NCBI GenBank assembly: GCA_024233935.1
Contig: JACKOY010000017.1
Coordinates: forward strand, 27,096 to 91,095
Length of the DNA: 64,000 nucleotides
Direction: 5' to 3'
From: Spirochaetales bacterium
GTDB taxonomy: Bacteria; Spirochaetota; Leptospiria; Leptospirales; Leptonemataceae
In this document: piece after piece, positions 1-8,121 of the stretch
How positions within the stretch are numbered: position 1 is the stretch's first letter
Layout: each line of letters opens with the position of its first letter
Made by a program: the position numbers and the translations under genes
The notes under the pieces: model-generated
Told to the model about the DNA's origin: nothing
Database searches by the model: none
Seen by the model: only the letters and a program-made list of their open reading frames with translations

Positions 1-645
1 GCGGGCGTTAAACGCATCGAGAATGGTTTGCATCCGCGACTCTTTTTCGGCCAGGCTCAACCCTCCGGCTGTAACGTTGCAGAAAGACACCAGGGCCGGA
101 TTCGCGTAATCGTACCCGTGGATGATCCAGGTGAGTGGCTGACCGCCATAACGGTTCTGTTTGATATAGTCGCCCTGGGCGACCAGGCTGCGCAGATTTG
201 ACTCGTAGGCGTTGAGCCGTGCATTCACGACCGGTGTGATGTCGGCTACAGCGTAGTCGTTGATGTCGTCGAGCATGTCATTGCCGCCGAGGCTCACAAG
301 CATGTAGGCCAGGTTCGGCCCGGCCTGTTCAATGACGCGCTGAAAACCCCGGGCCGTGTTCAGGTCGCCACTGATTGTCTGTCCGGCCAACACGACCGAA
401 GTCAGCCGATACCCGTGGTCCTGGATAAGCCAGTCATGGAGGTCCCGCTGTACCTGGGCTCCGTAGCCGAAATCGGTCCAGCTATCGCCCACCATGCCGA
501 AGCGTGTGTTTTCCTGATAGCAGAGGGACAGGATATTGCATTCGATCGCCGTGACCAGATCGTCCTGTTTGGAAGTGTCGCAGGCGCCGAACAGGCCTGC
601 CGCCGCGAAAAGACACAGAAAGCGTGGCGCGACGCTCCGAAGCAT
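1..645 (-). CDS. SGNH/GDSL-family hydrolase lipoprotein (3' end beyond window)
   Basis: Secreted esterase/lipase-like enzyme, probably anchored to a membrane by lipid. The frame is open for 215 codons from ATG at 645 to base 1, so the C-terminus and the catalytic Asp-His block are missing from the window. Residues 1-22 form a signal peptide ending in a lipobox LFGAC. The nucleophile block reads MVGDSWTD (GDS with the Ser) near residue 45, and the block III motif GGND lies near residue 112, both in the order expected for SGNH hydrolases. The protein is presumably made alone from the promoter just upstream. Substrate cannot be told; family members act on acyl esters of lipids or sugars. The family call is firm, the function is inferred. 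Confidence 0.8.
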   Translation of the reverse strand, partial: MLRSVAPRFLCLFAAAGLFGACDTSKQDDLVTAIECNILSLCYQENTRFGMVGDSWTDFGYGAQVQRDLHDWLIQDHGYRLTSVVLAGQTISGDLNTARGFQRVIEQAGPNLAYMLVSLGGNDMLDDINDYAVADITPVVNARLNAYESNLRSLVAQGDYIKQNRYGGQPLTWIIHGYDYANPALVSFCNVTAGGLSLAEKESRMQTILDAFNAR

Positions 646-651
646 GCCGCG

Positions 652-680
652 TATATCTCAGCGGCCCGCCGGTACGTCAA
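652..680 (-). promoter_or_regulatory. Sigma-70-like promoter of the GDSL lipoprotein gene
   Basis: On the minus strand TTGACG (675-680) and GATATA (652-657) are separated by exactly 17 bp. The expected start of transcription, about 7 nt past the -10, falls on or next to the A of the ATG at 645, so the mRNA would be leaderless. Prediction only. Confidence 0.5.
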
Positions 681-697
681 CTCCGAGACCGGGTCTT

Positions 698-847
698 TCA
701 GCTTCCGGTGCCGGTGATGTCTTCGCTGTCGCCTTCGGCCGCGATGGCGCGCAAGAACAGCTCCTCCTGCCAGGATGTCGCGTTTTTCAGGCCCGGCACA
801 TTGTAGGGTGTGTGGCCCGGTGCGGCCGGCGTTGTGTTCTGTCCCAT
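698..847 (-). CDS. Possible small protein of 49 residues
   Basis: An ATG at 847 opens a 49-codon frame ending TGA at 698-700; an in-frame TAG lies six codons upstream, so the start is well bounded. The product begins MGQNTTPAAP, contains SWQEELFLRAIAAEG in the middle and ends DITGTGS: an acidic soluble peptide without signal or membrane segment. Codon choice (GC-rich third positions) resembles the neighbours. A GAGG lies 12-13 nt upstream, further than ideal. It sits just upstream of the GDSL gene on the same strand, whose promoter lies between the two. No family recognised; it may be a chance frame. Confidence 0.4.
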   Translation of the reverse strand: MGQNTTPAAPGHTPYNVPGLKNATSWQEELFLRAIAAEGDSEDITGTGS

Positions 848-1041
848 GTGGATGTTTTGCCTCTACATGGGATGTGGCTCGACTTCGGGGAAACCCCCGG
901 CCGAAAAGAGAATTTTGGAACCTTTCCGATGGAACCCGAACGACAGGTCGGCCGTCTTAATGATGCCCCAGGCCTGGACCGCCGATGCTTGTGGGGCACT
1001 CGTTCCATTACATTTTTTTATGAATCGATTGCCAGGATTTC

Positions 1042-1061
1042 AGGACCTTGCTAAAGGTCCT
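1042..1061 (+). promoter_or_regulatory. Perfect stem-loop in the 5' leader of the cysteine-rich lipoprotein gene
   Basis: AGGACCTT (1042-1049) and AAGGTCCT (1054-1061) are perfect complements around a GCTA tetraloop. The stem ends 9 nt before the GGAGGAG ribosome binding site (1071-1077) and is followed by six A residues. It could stabilise the mRNA or affect translation. On the minus strand it lacks a following T run, so it is not a terminator for that direction. Confidence 0.45.
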
Positions 1062-1080
1062 AAAAAATCTGGAGGAGTTC

Positions 1081-1332
1081 ATGTTACGCTTATTGTCCAG
1101 GAGAGTTGTCGGCGTGCTTTGTGTTGTGTTCCTGTCCCTCGGGCTGAATACGTGTGTCGACTGCGACCAGCAACGGTCAGATCGGGATACCTGTTCGGCT
1201 TTGTCCCTGCTGGCTTACGCAAACTGTTTAAACACCGGCACATCTTCAAGCTGCTTCTCGACTTTGCTCGCGGGCCTCATTTTGTGCGACACCGGTGTGG
1301 ACAGCGTTTGCGATACGGACGGAGACGAATAG
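1081..1332 (+). CDS. Small cysteine-rich lipoprotein
   Basis: An 83-residue secreted protein. The start is fixed by GGAGGAG ending 3 nt upstream of ATG 1081; an in-frame ATG at 1048 lies inside the leader stem-loop and is rejected. Residues 1-25 are a signal peptide (RLLSRR n-region, hydrophobic core, LGLNTC), where the Cys may be lipidated under the relaxed spirochaetal lipobox. The mature part carries seven Cys counting that one, spaced through a short Ser/Thr/Leu-rich chain, and an acidic end DTDGDE. Small Cys-rich lipoproteins of this style recur in this window (see 47273-48358, whose N-terminus is similarly Cys-rich), but no family was identified. Confidence 0.65.
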   Translation: MLRLLSRRVVGVLCVVFLSLGLNTCVDCDQQRSDRDTCSALSLLAYANCLNTGTSSSCFSTLLAGLILCDTGVDSVCDTDGDE

Positions 1333-1360
1333 GTTCGGTGTTTGGTCGGTCGGGGGAGGG

Positions 1361-1390
1361 CCGTCTTCCGGGATGCTTTCCCGGGAACGG
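1361..1390. terminator. Hairpin between convergent genes
   Basis: CCGTCTTCCGGGA (1361-1373) pairs with TCCCGGGAACGG (1379-1390) with one bulge and a short loop, followed by CGTTT on the plus strand. It lies between the lipoprotein gene (ends 1332) and arsS (ends 1395 on the other strand). The T run is short, so this is a weak call. Confidence 0.4.
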
Positions 1391-1394
1391 CGTT

Positions 1395-2381
1395 TCAACC
1401 GGCCAGTTCACCGCCGCAGCTGGAACCAGCTCCGGCCGTACAGCCGTAGCAATGATTCGCGGTCGCAATTCTTCGTTCGCGAAAAGCACGCGCATCAAAG
1501 TCGGCGATGTGGCGTATTTCGGCAGGCATGCCCAGCATCTGGTTGAAGTCGCAATCGAATAAATAGCCGTCCCAGCTGACCGAAATCTGATTGCGGCACA
1601 TCAACCCTTCAATGGTGGCCGGGTTGAACGCGTTGGCCAGGGTTTCCATGTACTGCTGGAATTTGTTTTTGCGGACGAGCGCGTCCAGAAAGCGGTTGAT
1701 CGGCATGTTGTTGATGCAGTACAGACTATTAAAGACAATGCCATAGTTCTGGCTCAGGTGCTCGCGGAAGTCGCGCTCGAGTTCGCTCTGAGAACCGCTT
1801 AGAAACAATCCCGACGGGTTGTAGACCAAATTCAGAGGCAAATCCGACCCGTAGCCGCGCGCGTTTAGTTGTTTCAAAACTGAAATTGATTTTTCAAAAA
1901 CTCCGCGGCCGCGTTGCCCGTCGGTGCGTGCCGCCGAGTAGTGTGGGAGTGACGAAACGACCTCCACCCGATGCTCGGCCAGAAAGTCCAGCAGCCATTC
2001 GTACCCCGGCTCTTCCGCTATCGTCAGGTTGCAACGGTCGATTACGTGTTTGCCGGCCCGTACGGAAGCAGTAACGAGCTCGCGGAAGTGCGGGTTCATC
2101 TCGGGTGCGCCGCCGGTCAAATCCACCGTGCGAATCTCGTCCAGATTCTCGATCAGATCAATACAGCGGGCTACTATTTCCGGACCCATAATCTCGGTGC
2201 GGCGGGGGGAAGCATCCACGTGACAGTGGTGGCAGGCCTGATTGCAGAGGCGGCCCACATTGATCTGCAATGTCGAGATGCCGATCGCCTCCAGGCGTTT
2301 CGACCCCGTCGCCTCCGCAAGCTGATCGACAAAGCTCCGGTCGTAAAGAGCCAGACAGTCCAGTTGTTCCGTTTCGGTCAT
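1395..2381 (-). CDS. arsS: Arsenosugar biosynthesis radical SAM protein ArsS
   Basis: Radical SAM enzyme of the ArsS family (radical SAM core plus C-terminal DUF3641-type domain), linked to forming the 5'-deoxyadenosyl-arsenical bond in arsenosugar biosynthesis. The cluster-binding motif is CNQACHHCH near residues 47-55 (CxxxCxxC), followed by DLTGGAPE, the usual GGE-like strand. The C-terminal half carries Cys at FNSLYCINN, MCRNQ and FDCD and ends CYGC...GSSCGG, typical of the family. At 328 residues it is full length. Six bases separate its start from the preceding peroxidase-like gene, so the two are one operon. The usual partner methyltransferase ArsM is not in the window. Confidence 0.88.
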   Translation of the reverse strand: MTETEQLDCLALYDRSFVDQLAEATGSKRLEAIGISTLQINVGRLCNQACHHCHVDASPRRTEIMGPEIVARCIDLIENLDEIRTVDLTGGAPEMNPHFRELVTASVRAGKHVIDRCNLTIAEEPGYEWLLDFLAEHRVEVVSSLPHYSAARTDGQRGRGVFEKSISVLKQLNARGYGSDLPLNLVYNPSGLFLSGSQSELERDFREHLSQNYGIVFNSLYCINNMPINRFLDALVRKNKFQQYMETLANAFNPATIEGLMCRNQISVSWDGYLFDCDFNQMLGMPAEIRHIADFDARAFRERRIATANHCYGCTAGAGSSCGGELAG

Positions 2382-2387
2382 GGCTAT

Positions 2388-2732
2388 CTAGATACTCAGA
2401 TCGTCCACGTGGTTCATCATCTGCACACCATGCACCAGCACAATACCGGCCGACATGGCGGCCGCCACGTGGATCGCTTCATTCATTTGCTGTTCATCTG
2501 CGCCCTTCTCCAGGCACGCCCGGCTGTAGGCGTCAATGCAGTACGGGCAACGCAGGGCGTGCGAAACGGCCAGCGCTATCAAAGCCTTCTCACGCTCGCT
2601 GAGTGCTCCGGCCGCCATCGCCTTGCCGTAATATTCGAAGTATTTGTCGCCGAGTTCCTTGTTGACGCGGCCTATCTCGCCAAATCGGCCCAGGTCATTT
2701 TTGTCGAAGTAGTACGGTCGTTCTTCTGCCAT
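2388..2732 (-). CDS. Arsenosugar biosynthesis-associated peroxidase-like protein (CMD/AhpD fold)
   Basis: A 114-residue member of the carboxymuconolactone decarboxylase/AhpD-like fold that commonly sits beside arsS. The redox motif CPYCID with a following Ser/Arg helix (residues about 72-80) matches the CxxC centre of AhpD-like proteins. The N-terminus AEERPYYFDKNDLGRFGEIG aligns with the family start, so ATG 2732 is preferred over the ATG 39 nt upstream. First gene of the pair with arsS, 6 bp apart. Its role in arsenical metabolism is not established; a thiol redox function is an inference. Confidence 0.82.
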   Translation of the reverse strand: MAEERPYYFDKNDLGRFGEIGRVNKELGDKYFEYYGKAMAAGALSEREKALIALAVSHALRCPYCIDAYSRACLEKGADEQQMNEAIHVAAAMSAGIVLVHGVQMMNHVDDLSI

Positions 2733-2838
2733 GGTTCTCGGCTTATGATGTCCCGGCCGTTTTGTGGTCACATACTTTTTCTATTGGTCTCGTGTCCCAT
2801 GTGCTGTTCGGGCGATGCAGTCCTGTATTTTTTGACGC

Positions 2839-3771
2839 GTGGGCCATCGACCGTACCTCTCAGCGGTTGCTTCAGGGATCGGGGCTGCTCTTGTCTGGGG
2901 CGGATTTCCCGTAATCAGCAAGTTGGGCCTGGAGCAAAGCCTGGGCGCGCTCGACATCACGGCTCTGCGCTACCTGGTCGCCGGTTTGATTCTTCTGCCC
3001 GTGCTGATCTCCCGCGGTTTTCAGAAACTGCCGGTCTTCGCCATAGCAGTTCTGGTCTGTGGCGCGGGCGCCCCGTACCTGTTGCTGGCCGTCGGGGGGT
3101 TGCAGTATGCGCCGGCCAGCCATTTCGGCATTATTGGTCCCGGGAGTATGCTGCTGTTTTCGGCCCTCGGAGGCCGGCTCTGGCAACACGATCGTTTCTC
3201 TGCCATGCGCATTCTTGGCATGGTCGTGATCGTTTCTGGAATTCTGGTTTTGGGCTGGGAGGGATTGTTCGCGGTCGGCGAGAACATCTGGATCGGTGAT
3301 CTGATGTTTGCTGCAGCCGGCCTATTCTGGTCCGGCTACACTCTGGCCGCGCGCCACTGGCATGTGGAGCCGTTGCATTCGATCGCGATCGTTTCCGTGC
3401 TGTCTATGGTTCTGTTTGTTCCGCCGTATCTGTTGTCGGATGTGAGCCACCTGCAGACGGCGCCGCCCGGTGAAATTTTGTTACAGGCTGTGTTTCAGGG
3501 CCTGTTTTCGGCCACGCTTGCGCTTCTGTTTTATACGCGGGCGGTCTTTGTTCTGGGCGCCGCCAGGGCCGCGCTCTTTGCCGCGCTGGTGCCGGCTTTT
3601 GCCTGTGTGCTTTCCATACCGGTCTTGGGCGAATTTCCGACATCTTTTCAGCTGATCGGCGTGGCCCTGGTCACCATCGGCATGATTCTGGGATTGGGAT
3701 TGCGGCCCGTAATGGCTGTCCCGGCGCGGTCAGAACCGCGGCGGGATGCCGGGGAAATAGAACGCGACTGA
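2839..3771 (+). CDS. EamA/DMT-family transporter
   Basis: A 310-residue inner-membrane protein of the drug/metabolite transporter superfamily with about ten hydrophobic segments in two EamA repeats (roughly residues 8-135 and 150-295). The first repeat shows GAALVWGGFPVISK and DITALRYLVAG, the typical EamA pattern. The start is GTG at 2839; no better ATG is in frame nearby. It is divergent from the arsS pair, about 106 bp away. Export of a metabolite is likely; a link with arsenical export is only suggested by position. The C-terminal tail after the last helix is short and charged. Confidence 0.82.
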   Translation: MGHRPYLSAVASGIGAALVWGGFPVISKLGLEQSLGALDITALRYLVAGLILLPVLISRGFQKLPVFAIAVLVCGAGAPYLLLAVGGLQYAPASHFGIIGPGSMLLFSALGGRLWQHDRFSAMRILGMVVIVSGILVLGWEGLFAVGENIWIGDLMFAAAGLFWSGYTLAARHWHVEPLHSIAIVSVLSMVLFVPPYLLSDVSHLQTAPPGEILLQAVFQGLFSATLALLFYTRAVFVLGAARAALFAALVPAFACVLSIPVLGEFPTSFQLIGVALVTIGMILGLGLRPVMAVPARSEPRRDAGEIERD

Positions 3772-3817
3772 TTGCGCTTGTGTCCCGGCTGTCGCCGGGC
3801 AGCCTGCCACGAAATTC

Positions 3818-6568
3818 ATGGTCTCCTTTATGAACGATAGCGGGATCGGAACAAGGGCCGGGCGTGCGCGCCGGCCCGGAATCAAGTATGCGATCCCGGC
3901 CCTTGCAATGTTCTTCCTTGCCTTCGCACTCGGTCCGAAGCTCGCCGCCGAGCCTCTTGAGAGCAGCGTAGTAGAAAACGGCGAAGCCTTTGACCTGAGC
4001 CGCCTTGGCTGGCGAGCGGCTCCGCTTGAGGATTCCGAGAACGCTACTGCAATCGCCCGCGCGTATTCGCTGGACGACGGCGCCGCGCAAACTCCGCCAC
4101 CGGATCGCTTTGTTTCGGTGGCAGCTTTTCCAATTCGGATGAATCGGCTCTTCCCTACCGACGTGGGGCCGGAGTTGCGTGATTTCTTGCTGACCACGTC
4201 CTTTTCTATCAACGCAACAGCGACTGAACGGTTGCGGCAACCGGCTCTATTGCTGCCGGGCATTGGTGAAGGTTGGTCCGTCTTTCTAAACGGAGTCCAG
4301 ATCGGCAGCAGCACTGGCGAGGGATCCGCGCAAGGCCTTACGCCGCGCTACATGCGCAATCTCGTTTTGCCCTTTGATCGTGACGTCTTGAACGAGACGA
4401 ACCGACTCGTCATTCACCTTCGTGGATACGCACCGGCAACGCCGCTGGCCGACAATTTTCTGTTCGGTCTCACCGTGAATCGCGGTTATCTGCTGGGATC
4501 CGAGAACGCCCTGAAAGCGTCCACCGAGCAGTACGGTGAAATTACGCTCTATGGCGTGTACATATTCTTTGGACTGTACCACATATTCCTGTTTCTGCAC
4601 CGGCGCAAGGAACGGTACAATCTCTTCTTCGGCCTCTTCTCAATCGTACTCGCTCTGTACCTGCTGGCGTTTACGAATCGCGCTTTTCAGATGGTCGAAA
4701 ATAGCGCCTATCTGATTCTGATCGCTTACCCGGCCCAACCCCTGGCGCTGGCGCTCTTTTTGCCCTTTCTCGAGAGTTACTTTTATCCCGACCGGCCCAT
4801 GCCGCGAATTCTGATCGGGGGGCTGGCGGCAAACTTGAGTGTCGCGGCATTCCTCCTGATCAGCCCTTACCGCTTCGCGCAATCCGGTTTGATCTTCTGG
4901 TATCTGCTGGCGGCGCCTCAGATCCTGTATCTGTTGGCCTTCATAGCCGGAACCATACGTCGCAGACTGCCCGATGCGCGCAAGCTTGCCATGGCGCTTG
5001 TCATGGGGCTCGCTTTGATGGTCTGGGACATTCTGGATACGGTTCTTTTTCGCACCCAGATCCGACTTATCCAGTTCGGACATTTGACAATCATCATGGT
5101 GCTGGTGGGACTACTGGCCCGGCGCTTTGTCCGGGTGTACAATCAATCCGAGGAGCTGGCCGCAAATCTGGACAACAAAGTCAGCGAGCGGACCCTTGAG
5201 CTGCAGAAAACCTGGCAGAAACTTGAATCGGCCTATCGCCAGGCGGAGGGTTCCCGCAAAGAAATCGAGAAGCTATCGGAGTTCTCCCGTCTGCTGAACG
5301 AGACCACGAACTACGAAGAAGTTGTCCTGCGAATCTTCGAATACATCGAAGTGACTTTTGATATTGAAGGTATCTGGCTTTTGCGCGTTGACCGGCCGAC
5401 TCAAGAATTTTACCTCACCCGCGTTTCGGCCGCCAGCCTGGAACACTACGATGACGAAACCATCGCATTCTTCCGGAACACGCGGTTCAAGCTGGACGAA
5501 AGCGCGGGCACAATCTATCATGTTTACCAGAAGAAGAAGCCGCTGTTCTTGCGTCGTATTCGTCTCGATCGGGCCAGCCAGCCTTTCGATCGCCTGGTGG
5601 TAGAGCGCCTGGGGCTCGAGTCTGCGCTGGATGTGCCGCTCGTAATCCACGGAGATGTGACGGGTGTCGTCATATTCACGCGCTACCAACGTAGCCTGAA
5701 CCTGAGCCGGGGCGACATTGGGACGATTACACGCTTTTGCGCTCAGGTGGCCGGCGTTCTCCATACGGCTTCGCTCTTCCAGCAGGTGGAACGGGAGCGC
5801 GAAAAATCGGACCGGTTGCTCTACAATATTTTGCCGGACGCGATCGCGGACGAACTCAAGGAGAAAGGCCAGGTCCGCCCAAGAAAGCATGAGGATGTAA
5901 CGATACTCTTTACGGACTTCAAATCATTTACGTCTGAAGCCGAGCAGATGCCGGTAGAGGAACTGGTTGAAGATCTTGATGCGGTCTTCGAGCAGTTCGA
6001 TCGAGTGTGCGCCCGCTACGGTATCGACAAACTCAAAACAATCGGTGACTCGTACATGGCGGCCGGCGGGCTTACCGTTGTCAATCATACGCACCCCGTT
6101 GACGTGGTGCTTGCTGCGATGGACATTATGGACTTTGTTACACAGGTTAACGAGATTCGTCGCGAAATCACCGGGGGCAAATTCTGGACCATGCGAATCG
6201 GCGTACATACCGGACCGGTCATCAGCGGCGTAATCGGCAGGGCCCGTTTCGCGTACGACATCTGGGGGGACGCGGTGAACCTGGCCTCCCGTATGGAGAC
6301 TGCCGGCACGCCGGGGCTGATCAATATCTCTCAGAAATCCTATGATCGGGTGAAGTATTTCTTCGATTGCGAATACCGTGGTCGAATCCCGGTGAAGAAT
6401 CGTGGTCAGGAGAACATGTACTACGTGAAAGGCATTCGCGCATCGTTATCCAAAACGCAACCTGGCCGCGTCCCGGACGACGACTTCCGGAGGCTTTACG
6501 ACCGCTTACACAGCGGCGCCCGCCTGCGCTTTAAGAGTGAGTCGTCGGCGTCCGGGGCCGGTTCCTGA
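3818..6568 (+). CDS. 7TMR-DISM adenylate cyclase with GAF domain (class III)
   Basis: A 916-residue membrane sensor making cAMP. Order: signal peptide (about 1-46), periplasmic DISM-type jelly-roll ligand domain (about 50-235), seven membrane helices (about 245-435), short coiled coil, GAF domain (about 480-660), and a class III cyclase domain (about 690-875). In the cyclase domain the metal Asp are in FTDFKSF and GDSYM, the adenine-selecting Lys and Asp in KTIGDS and YDIWGD, and the transition-state Asn/Arg in NLASR. The Lys/Asp pair predicts ATP, not GTP. A second ATG lies four codons on. Two more cyclases lie at 51-54 kb. The ligand is unknown; DISM domains bind carbohydrates or other small molecules. 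Confidence 0.92.
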   Translation: MVSFMNDSGIGTRAGRARRPGIKYAIPALAMFFLAFALGPKLAAEPLESSVVENGEAFDLSRLGWRAAPLEDSENATAIARAYSLDDGAAQTPPPDRFVSVAAFPIRMNRLFPTDVGPELRDFLLTTSFSINATATERLRQPALLLPGIGEGWSVFLNGVQIGSSTGEGSAQGLTPRYMRNLVLPFDRDVLNETNRLVIHLRGYAPATPLADNFLFGLTVNRGYLLGSENALKASTEQYGEITLYGVYIFFGLYHIFLFLHRRKERYNLFFGLFSIVLALYLLAFTNRAFQMVENSAYLILIAYPAQPLALALFLPFLESYFYPDRPMPRILIGGLAANLSVAAFLLISPYRFAQSGLIFWYLLAAPQILYLLAFIAGTIRRRLPDARKLAMALVMGLALMVWDILDTVLFRTQIRLIQFGHLTIIMVLVGLLARRFVRVYNQSEELAANLDNKVSERTLELQKTWQKLESAYRQAEGSRKEIEKLSEFSRLLNETTNYEEVVLRIFEYIEVTFDIEGIWLLRVDRPTQEFYLTRVSAASLEHYDDETIAFFRNTRFKLDESAGTIYHVYQKKKPLFLRRIRLDRASQPFDRLVVERLGLESALDVPLVIHGDVTGVVIFTRYQRSLNLSRGDIGTITRFCAQVAGVLHTASLFQQVEREREKSDRLLYNILPDAIADELKEKGQVRPRKHEDVTILFTDFKSFTSEAEQMPVEELVEDLDAVFEQFDRVCARYGIDKLKTIGDSYMAAGGLTVVNHTHPVDVVLAAMDIMDFVTQVNEIRREITGGKFWTMRIGVHTGPVISGVIGRARFAYDIWGDAVNLASRMETAGTPGLINISQKSYDRVKYFFDCEYRGRIPVKNRGQENMYYVKGIRASLSKTQPGRVPDDDFRRLYDRLHSGARLRFKSESSASGAGS

Positions 6569-6591
6569 AGGAGTACCCATCGGGCTGCACC

Positions 6592-7089
6592 TCAGATCTT
6601 GCGGCCGTAATAAAGATGGTCGTATGTGGCGCCGTCCATATGCACGACGCCAGGTAAGCGTCCCCAGAGTTCAAAGCCGGCTTTCTTGAGTAAGGCGATG
6701 CTTGCAGAATTGCAGTCAAAGACAATGGCGAAGGCCGTTTCGTAACGCAGATCGCGGCAACGCTCGAGCAGTGCGTGCAGAAGGGCGCTTGCGATTCCGA
6801 GTCGGTGAAAATCGGCGTGCACGTAGTAGCTTACCTCGACGGTTTTTTCGAGAGCCGGCCGACCCGGCCGGTACGGACTCAGGTAGGCGTAGCCGACAAC
6901 CTGTCGATCCAGGCGCGCGACCAAAAGCGGATATGCGGAAGTCAGGTGGCTTTCAAACCAGGCGCAACGGTCCGCCGCCAGGACGATTTCTGTGTCTCCG
7001 GTCGCCACGCGGCTGGCGATGGCCTGGTTGTAGATGACCACTATCGCTTCGAGGTCCTCCGCTGTGGCGTCTTCAATTACAGGCTTCAT
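6592..7089 (-). CDS. GNAT N-acetyltransferase, phosphinothricin-acetyltransferase-like
   Basis: A 165-residue GNAT enzyme similar to the Pat/MnaT group that acetylates phosphinothricin or methionine sulfone type amino acids. Family marks: IRDA-like start (IEDATAEDLEAIVVIYNQAI), the Tyr-rich GYAYLSPYRPG stretch, EVSYYVHADFHRLGIASAL (acetyl-CoA pyrophosphate loop, here HRLGIA), and FKxxGF-like LLKKAGFELWG. Length is typical. It converges on the cyclase gene (24 bp apart) and lies 22 bp downstream of trpC on the same strand, so it may be cotranscribed. The true substrate is not determined. Confidence 0.85.
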   Translation of the reverse strand: MKPVIEDATAEDLEAIVVIYNQAIASRVATGDTEIVLAADRCAWFESHLTSAYPLLVARLDRQVVGYAYLSPYRPGRPALEKTVEVSYYVHADFHRLGIASALLHALLERCRDLRYETAFAIVFDCNSASIALLKKAGFELWGRLPGVVHMDGATYDHLYYGRKI

Positions 7090-7111
7090 AAGAGACCCGA
7101 AGCGCTCAAGA

Positions 7112-7996
7112 CTATGGTTTCGACTCGCTCGCGGCCTGCGCGCCCGGCGTCATGGGGTTGTGTTTCAGCGCTTGTTCGAAACGCGCCAGTTCCGCCTGCA
7201 CGCCGTCTGCCGCCAGAAGAAGGGATGTGCCCACGAGCGCCGCGTCGAAGTCCTGCAGTACGCGCCCTATGTTCTCGGAGCTGAGTCCCGACTCCGCCAC
7301 CCGCACACTACCGGCCGGCAGGCGGTCCGCGAGCAGGTAACGGTCGCTGACGATCGAGTGATCTGCGACGGGAAGAAACCGGCGCAACCAGTGTTGCAGG
7401 CCGAGTCGGCGGGAATCCAGTTTGCGGGAATTGATGCCACAGATACGCGCCCCGGTCGGGAGCATCGAAATTTCCTGTTCGTCGTGGGCTTCGTAGAGTA
7501 CGTCCAGACCCAGGGACTGCGCACAATCTCCCAGGCGTTGCAACTCCTCAGCGTTCAAGATCGTGGTCATGAGTAGTATCGCATCGGCACCGTAGGCGCG
7601 GGCTTCGAAGATCTGGTATTCATCGATAATAAAATCCTTTCGCAAAATGGGTTTGGAAATTATCGACCGCAGTTCACCCAGCTGCATAATCGACTGGCCG
7701 AAATAGGTTTCATTCGTCAGCACGGAAACGGCCCGGACAATCTCGCTCTTTTCGTACGCAACCGGCGCGGCCGCGACGTTTTCGGCCCGCATGGAACCCA
7801 TGCTTGGCGAACGCACTTTGATTTCTGCAATCAGTCCCTTACTTTTGCGAAGAGCCTGCTCCAGAGAACGGGGCGGCTTTGCGCGGGCGGCCCGAAGCTG
7901 GATTTCGCTATCGGTCGTCAGTCGGCGCGACCGGGCGATAGCGTCGCGGGTGTCTGCCAGAATGGACTTCAGAATTCCTGATTTTGCGTGCGCCAT
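7112..7996 (-). CDS. trpC: Indole-3-glycerol phosphate synthase
   Basis: Catalyses ring closure of CdRP to indole-3-glycerol phosphate in tryptophan synthesis; cytosolic TIM barrel. The protein is 294 residues, slightly longer than the usual ~260 because of a Pro/Ala/Ser-rich C-terminal tail. Conserved stretches: AEIKVRSPSMG (catalytic Lys of strand 1), the YFGQS loop, LRKDFIIDEYQI (second catalytic Lys), GADAILLM, GINSRKLDS, and VAESGLSS (Glu/Ser phosphate region). No other trp gene is adjacent, so the pathway is dispersed. It is divergent from the hybrid kinase gene. Confidence 0.93.
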   Translation of the reverse strand: MAHAKSGILKSILADTRDAIARSRRLTTDSEIQLRAARAKPPRSLEQALRKSKGLIAEIKVRSPSMGSMRAENVAAAPVAYEKSEIVRAVSVLTNETYFGQSIMQLGELRSIISKPILRKDFIIDEYQIFEARAYGADAILLMTTILNAEELQRLGDCAQSLGLDVLYEAHDEQEISMLPTGARICGINSRKLDSRRLGLQHWLRRFLPVADHSIVSDRYLLADRLPAGSVRVAESGLSSENIGRVLQDFDAALVGTSLLLAADGVQAELARFEQALKHNPMTPGAQAASESKP

Positions 7997-8121
7997 GACC
8001 CCTCTCCCGGTGGCTCAACAGCAGTTTCAGCGGTGCTTCGGAGGGTCAAGCCTTCGTGTCTGATGCCGGGCCCGACGCCAAAATCGCTTGCAGCCCGGAA
8101 GATGATTATCCCAATTCAGCG

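Noticed and set aside
810..1562. 250-residue plus-strand frame
   Set aside because: It crosses the leader hairpin, the Cys-rich lipoprotein gene and the arsS end in another frame, with no ribosome site.
1971..3299. 442-residue plus-strand frame antisense to arsS and its partner and running into the EamA gene
   Set aside because: It overlaps three well-supported genes and its translation has no family or balanced composition; long antisense frames are expected in GC-rich DNA.
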